Assembly (NCBI GenBank): GCA_023846275.1
Contig: CM043869.1
Coordinates: 38,900,737-38,964,736, forward strand
Source of the DNA: Vanilla planifolia
Taxonomy: Eukaryota > Streptophyta > Magnoliopsida > Asparagales > Orchidaceae
Direction: 5' to 3'
DNA: 64,000 bases
This document shows positions 60,401 to 64,000 of this stretch, in pieces. The notes under the pieces were generated by a model that worked only from the letters and a program-made list of their open reading frames with translations, was not told the DNA's origin and did not search any database. How positions within the stretch are numbered: the stretch's first letter is position 1; the number at the start of each line of letters is the position of its first letter. The position numbers and the translations under genes are program-made.

Positions 60401-63400
60401 GCCGAAGCGTAGTTTAATTGCTATAATGAATCCACTCCCTTGGACGATATGGGTTTGTAGGCTTCATGTATTGGTATCACTACAATGGGACAAGTCAGTA
60501 ACAAATTGTTATTAATCAGTGGAATTGTGTCAATGTGCTTATTATATGTGTTGCACCAGCCTAAATTTCAGAAGCACAGAAGCTTCAGCATCAATTTTAA
60601 ATTCCAGCAGAAGCTAACAAATAATATTCTAAGGGAACGTAAATTAAGTTCGCAAACATTTTCCACTGCATTATGGCTGCAGGTACTCGTCAGGGTGAAC
60701 TAGCAATCTGACCTACAGATCCTTTAAATCTCTCCATGGAATGGATCAACTACTTCTCCTAGCAACAATATGGCAGCATGGTCTCAAGTAGAAGGGGTAG
60801 TTGCATTCCAAATTTTTAATCATAATACTAGTTGCATTGTTCTGGAACATTAGAAGTATCTTATCGACAAAATCGAGAACTTATCATCAAAATATTGTTA
60901 GACAAAACAAGATATTTCTGGATGCTTTATTTGAAACCAACGTTCGTGCTTTCATCAGGTGGCAAGCTGATCAGTTATTGGGTAGGAACTGGGAGTACAT
61001 TGTAAAAGCATCGCAGGGATGTTCAGGAGGAATTATTGTTCTTTAACAAAATACCATCGAGGTACAAATGGTTAGGCAATCAAAGCAAATTGTTATGATA
61101 CAAATTAATATGGAGAACCATTTCAATTGAATTTTCTGCACAATCTATTCTTTGAAGGACCATCTCATCAGACAGGAATTGTGGGAACACATTCGATTTG
61201 CTGCTACTCATAATGATCCCATGCTTATTCTAGAGACTTCTAACATTATTTTGTCTTAAGTTAAGAAAAAACGTGGGAAGAAATTTAAGTATATAGAAAC
61301 ACAAGAAGAATTCCAACAACTTGCAGTTTAGATTTGTGTGATTTGGGATTCAATGGAAATAAATATACCTGGTGTAACCATAGAGAAGGTATAACAAGAA
61401 TCTCAAGGCGGTTGGACAAAATTCTTTTAAATCTGAAGGGTCTTAATACTCTCCTTCTCAAGTGCACCATCTTCCTCATTTGGTATCCAATCACTATCCT
61501 TTGCTAATCCAAATTTAGCATTTAGTTGGCTACATGTCTAAAAGAAGAATGACCTTCGAGAAATGTTGGGCATCAAGAATCCTATAGTGTGATCAAAACT
61601 ACATGGACTAGGAAAGCCAAAACAACCCAACCAATGTTGTATGTACCAAGTTCCACCGAACACTTAGTGTCCCCATTACTGGAGTAGGAGGGAGTTTGGA
61701 TCTATTCCCCAATGGTGATAAGTTTCCAAGCAGCAGTGAACAAATTTTGGTGATAGAAATACAACATGTTTTCATTCTTTTGCAACCAAAAGTAAATAGA
61801 AAAATGCTCACACAATTGCTGGAGATATCTAGCACATGTTGTTGGAGTACTTTACAACAAAATAGAGTCCAACCACCCAATCTAGAAGCCTGCTTGATTT
61901 TCCTACCCCTTAGGCCAAATTCTCAAGCTATGAGGCTGCTAAAATCAAGGAACCAATTATTGAGGATGAGACCATACAAGCTATATCATCTATGTGCAGG
62001 AATAAAGCACCTTGTGTGGATGGTATCACAATAGAATTTTTTGAAACATACTGGAATATTACCCAAAAAGGCACATTAAAATAATTATGCAGATTTTTTA
62101 GCTCCGGTAAGATACCTACTAAATGAAAGGACACTTTAATGACGTCCCCAAGAGATAGAATCCCACGCACTTAGTCATTTCAAGCCAATTAGCCTAAGTA
62201 ATGATATATATAAAGGTGACTAAGGTTATGGTTAACAGATTGAAACTTGTTCTACAATGGGAGACAATATTTTTTGCAGCATATAAAATCACACATAAGT
62301 TCAAGACTTCAACCTCTATTGAAGGACATGTGAACATCAAGTTGGACATGGAGTAGGTGTATGAAAAGATCAGACGGGGCTTCTTGATTAAAATGCTTAA
62401 ATGGATGGGTTTTCCTGACTTGTGGTGTGCATGGGTCTAGCACCTACATTTTTAGCCCAAGGTATTCTTTGCAATGGGAAGAAGCTCCCATGGTAGCTAC
62501 ATGCAGTCTAAGGAATGCCTGCTGTCCCCATATCTCTTTACTATCACTTCAGAGCTCCTATCTTTGCTGATCCTTAGGAATGAAAGGAAAATGAGAGTCA
62601 TGGGTATTCAAATTTACCCAACAGCCACCAATCATCCATTTACTTTATGTAGATGACGTGATGCTTTATGCTCTAACTTCATATGCCGCTATGGCATATA
62701 TTAGGAAGATCATCAATGAATATGCAATCACATCATGCCAAAAAGTGAATTATGCCCAGATTTGTGTAATGTTCAACAAAGGAATGTCAAATAGATGGAG
62801 GAAAATAATAGTTGAGAAGTTAAGAATAAGAAAAATCCAATCTACGATGTACCTGAGGATCCAGGTTTGACCAAAAATCCCGAATATGAACATTTTAAAC
62901 ACAATATACAGAAGTGATGGACAAAGTGGTGATTTGGATATCAGATCCTTATCACTTGTTGGAAGAGTTGTTATGATCAATATAATATTGGAGGCCACCC
63001 ACTTTTATTACACCCTTAGTCATAACATTGTCCCAATGGAGATTATCATTGAGTTTGAATGCATAACCTAAACCTTTTTCTGGAGTGACTTGATTGATGG
63101 CAAGGCTTTACATTACATAACCATGCCTAAAGTTTTAGAAGGTTTAGGACTCAAGAGACTAAAGACATAGAAAATGGCCCTAATAGCCATGCATTGTAGG
63201 AGATTCATTGCAAAAGTAAACACTATATGGATTGATGCTCTCAATCACAGGTATGGTAAATGTAATAATGCTTTCCAATGGAGAAGAGAAGACTCTAACC
63301 TTTGGGGGATGATTTATGTGGTGGGCAAATTCACCACAGCTGAAACTATATGATGCGTTGATAATGGGTAAAAACGTGATGTCATAAATGATACATGGAT

Positions 63401-63955
63401 GAGTGATATACCTCTGAACAAATGGCCTAAGTTTATCAAACAACAATGCTAATTGGAACAATGGTTTCACCTCCCTACTGAACAGCAATGGACTATAGAA
63501 TTGGCATAACTTTGTGCTGATTTTGGACTGTATTTGGTGGACACAATTTGCAAAACTAATAGAGCTCCAGCAGGGAAAGTGTCCTGGTTTGGCACCATAG
63601 GTACAAACAAAAATCAATTGGCTAATATCCATATAAAAGGTGTTTGAATCTAAATCAAAATGGGCATACCTCAGCAAATTGGGTCTGGAAGCAGCATGTT
63701 CAACCCATGATAAGGATGTTTATCTTGTGAATTTTATTATCTACTTTGCCGACTAAATGTTGGCTGTATCAAAGGGGAATCATCAAGTATATTATATGCC
63801 ATGGGGCTGCCCTCTTGATGAAACCATTAATCATAGTCCACGGGGCTATAAAAGAGCACAGCTGGTCTGCATTTTTAAGCTTAAACAAGTGCCGCATTAC
63901 CGCAATATTCAACTGCTAGATGGAATTCAGTCACTTCAGAATTTATTGGACTAGA
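60400..63955 (+). mobile_element. Decayed L1-type LINE
   Basis: On the + strand, in order: endonuclease start (WNIRS.., about 60830-61046, with GCSGGIIVL), endonuclease end (DLCDLGFNGNKYTWCNH, about 61330-61390), RT N-terminal part (AISSMCRNKAPCVDGITIEF, about 61983-62042), FKPISLSNDIYK (about 62180), a KECLLSPYLF box (about 62510-62540), the catalytic YVDD at 62646-62657, the post-RT region with LSLVGRVVMINIIL (about 62950-62990), and a zf-RVT-like end (PTKCWLYQRGIIKYIICHG, about 63752-63810). Frames shift and stops interrupt it repeatedly, so it is dead. It lies antisense to MON2. The 5' edge is uncertain and no poly(A) tail lies inside the window. Confidence 0.85.
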
Positions 63956-64000
63956 TGCGGATAACTATAAGAAGTCAGGAATAGAAGAATTGATGAATAG

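Overview
This is nuclear DNA from a flowering plant, probably a monocot. It is AT-rich, with intron-containing plant genes (NET1-type NETWORKED, IQ67-domain, two-domain fluoride exporter, MON2), widely spaced genes, and intergenic DNA full of decayed LTR and LINE elements. One very GC-rich single-exon gene sits beside AT-rich genes, the mixed GC pattern typical of commelinid monocots. A banana or ginger relative is possible but not proven. I found no rRNA, tRNA, CRISPR array or bacterial-type system.

Layout. 1-8961: a fluoride exporter gene (FEX, + strand) converging on the 3' two-thirds of a NET1 gene (- strand), cut off by a 20-base N gap (8962-8981). 8982-15930: tandemly duplicated non-coding DNA carrying two broken pieces of an Aurora-kinase-like gene. 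15930-18150: AT-rich spacer. 18233-19290: an IQ67-domain calmodulin-binding gene. 19300-31250: AT-rich spacer, two GC-rich islands, and fossil LTR retroelements, including a Ty3/gypsy pol fossil on the - strand. 31084-40038: a second, nearly identical copy of 1-8961 in the same orientation. It continues to 43033, so NET1 is complete here (four coding exons, 1866 residues, NAB domain at the N terminus). 44300-53500: AT-rich spacer with repeats. 53568-54167: a GNAT acetyltransferase that looks like a retrocopy. 54922-59624: the last eight exons of MON2 (- strand), with a copia fossil in one intron. From about 60.4 kb to the window end: a decayed L1-type LINE on the + strand, probably inside an upstream MON2 intron.

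The main structural point is the 9 kb direct duplication. Copy A stops at an assembly gap inside a NET1 exon, and the copies differ by only about 1-2%. Two unmerged haplotypes placed in tandem explain this at least as well as a true segmental duplication. The genes are unrelated housekeeping or cytoskeletal/trafficking genes (fluoride efflux, actin-membrane linkage, calmodulin scaffolding, Golgi/endosome trafficking, N-acetylation) and form no pathway. I found no convincing undescribed system. The points most worth checking are the duplication, the tandem splice donor in NET1, the altered tryptophan motif of its NAB domain, the GNAT retrocopy and the Aurora-like pseudogene pieces.
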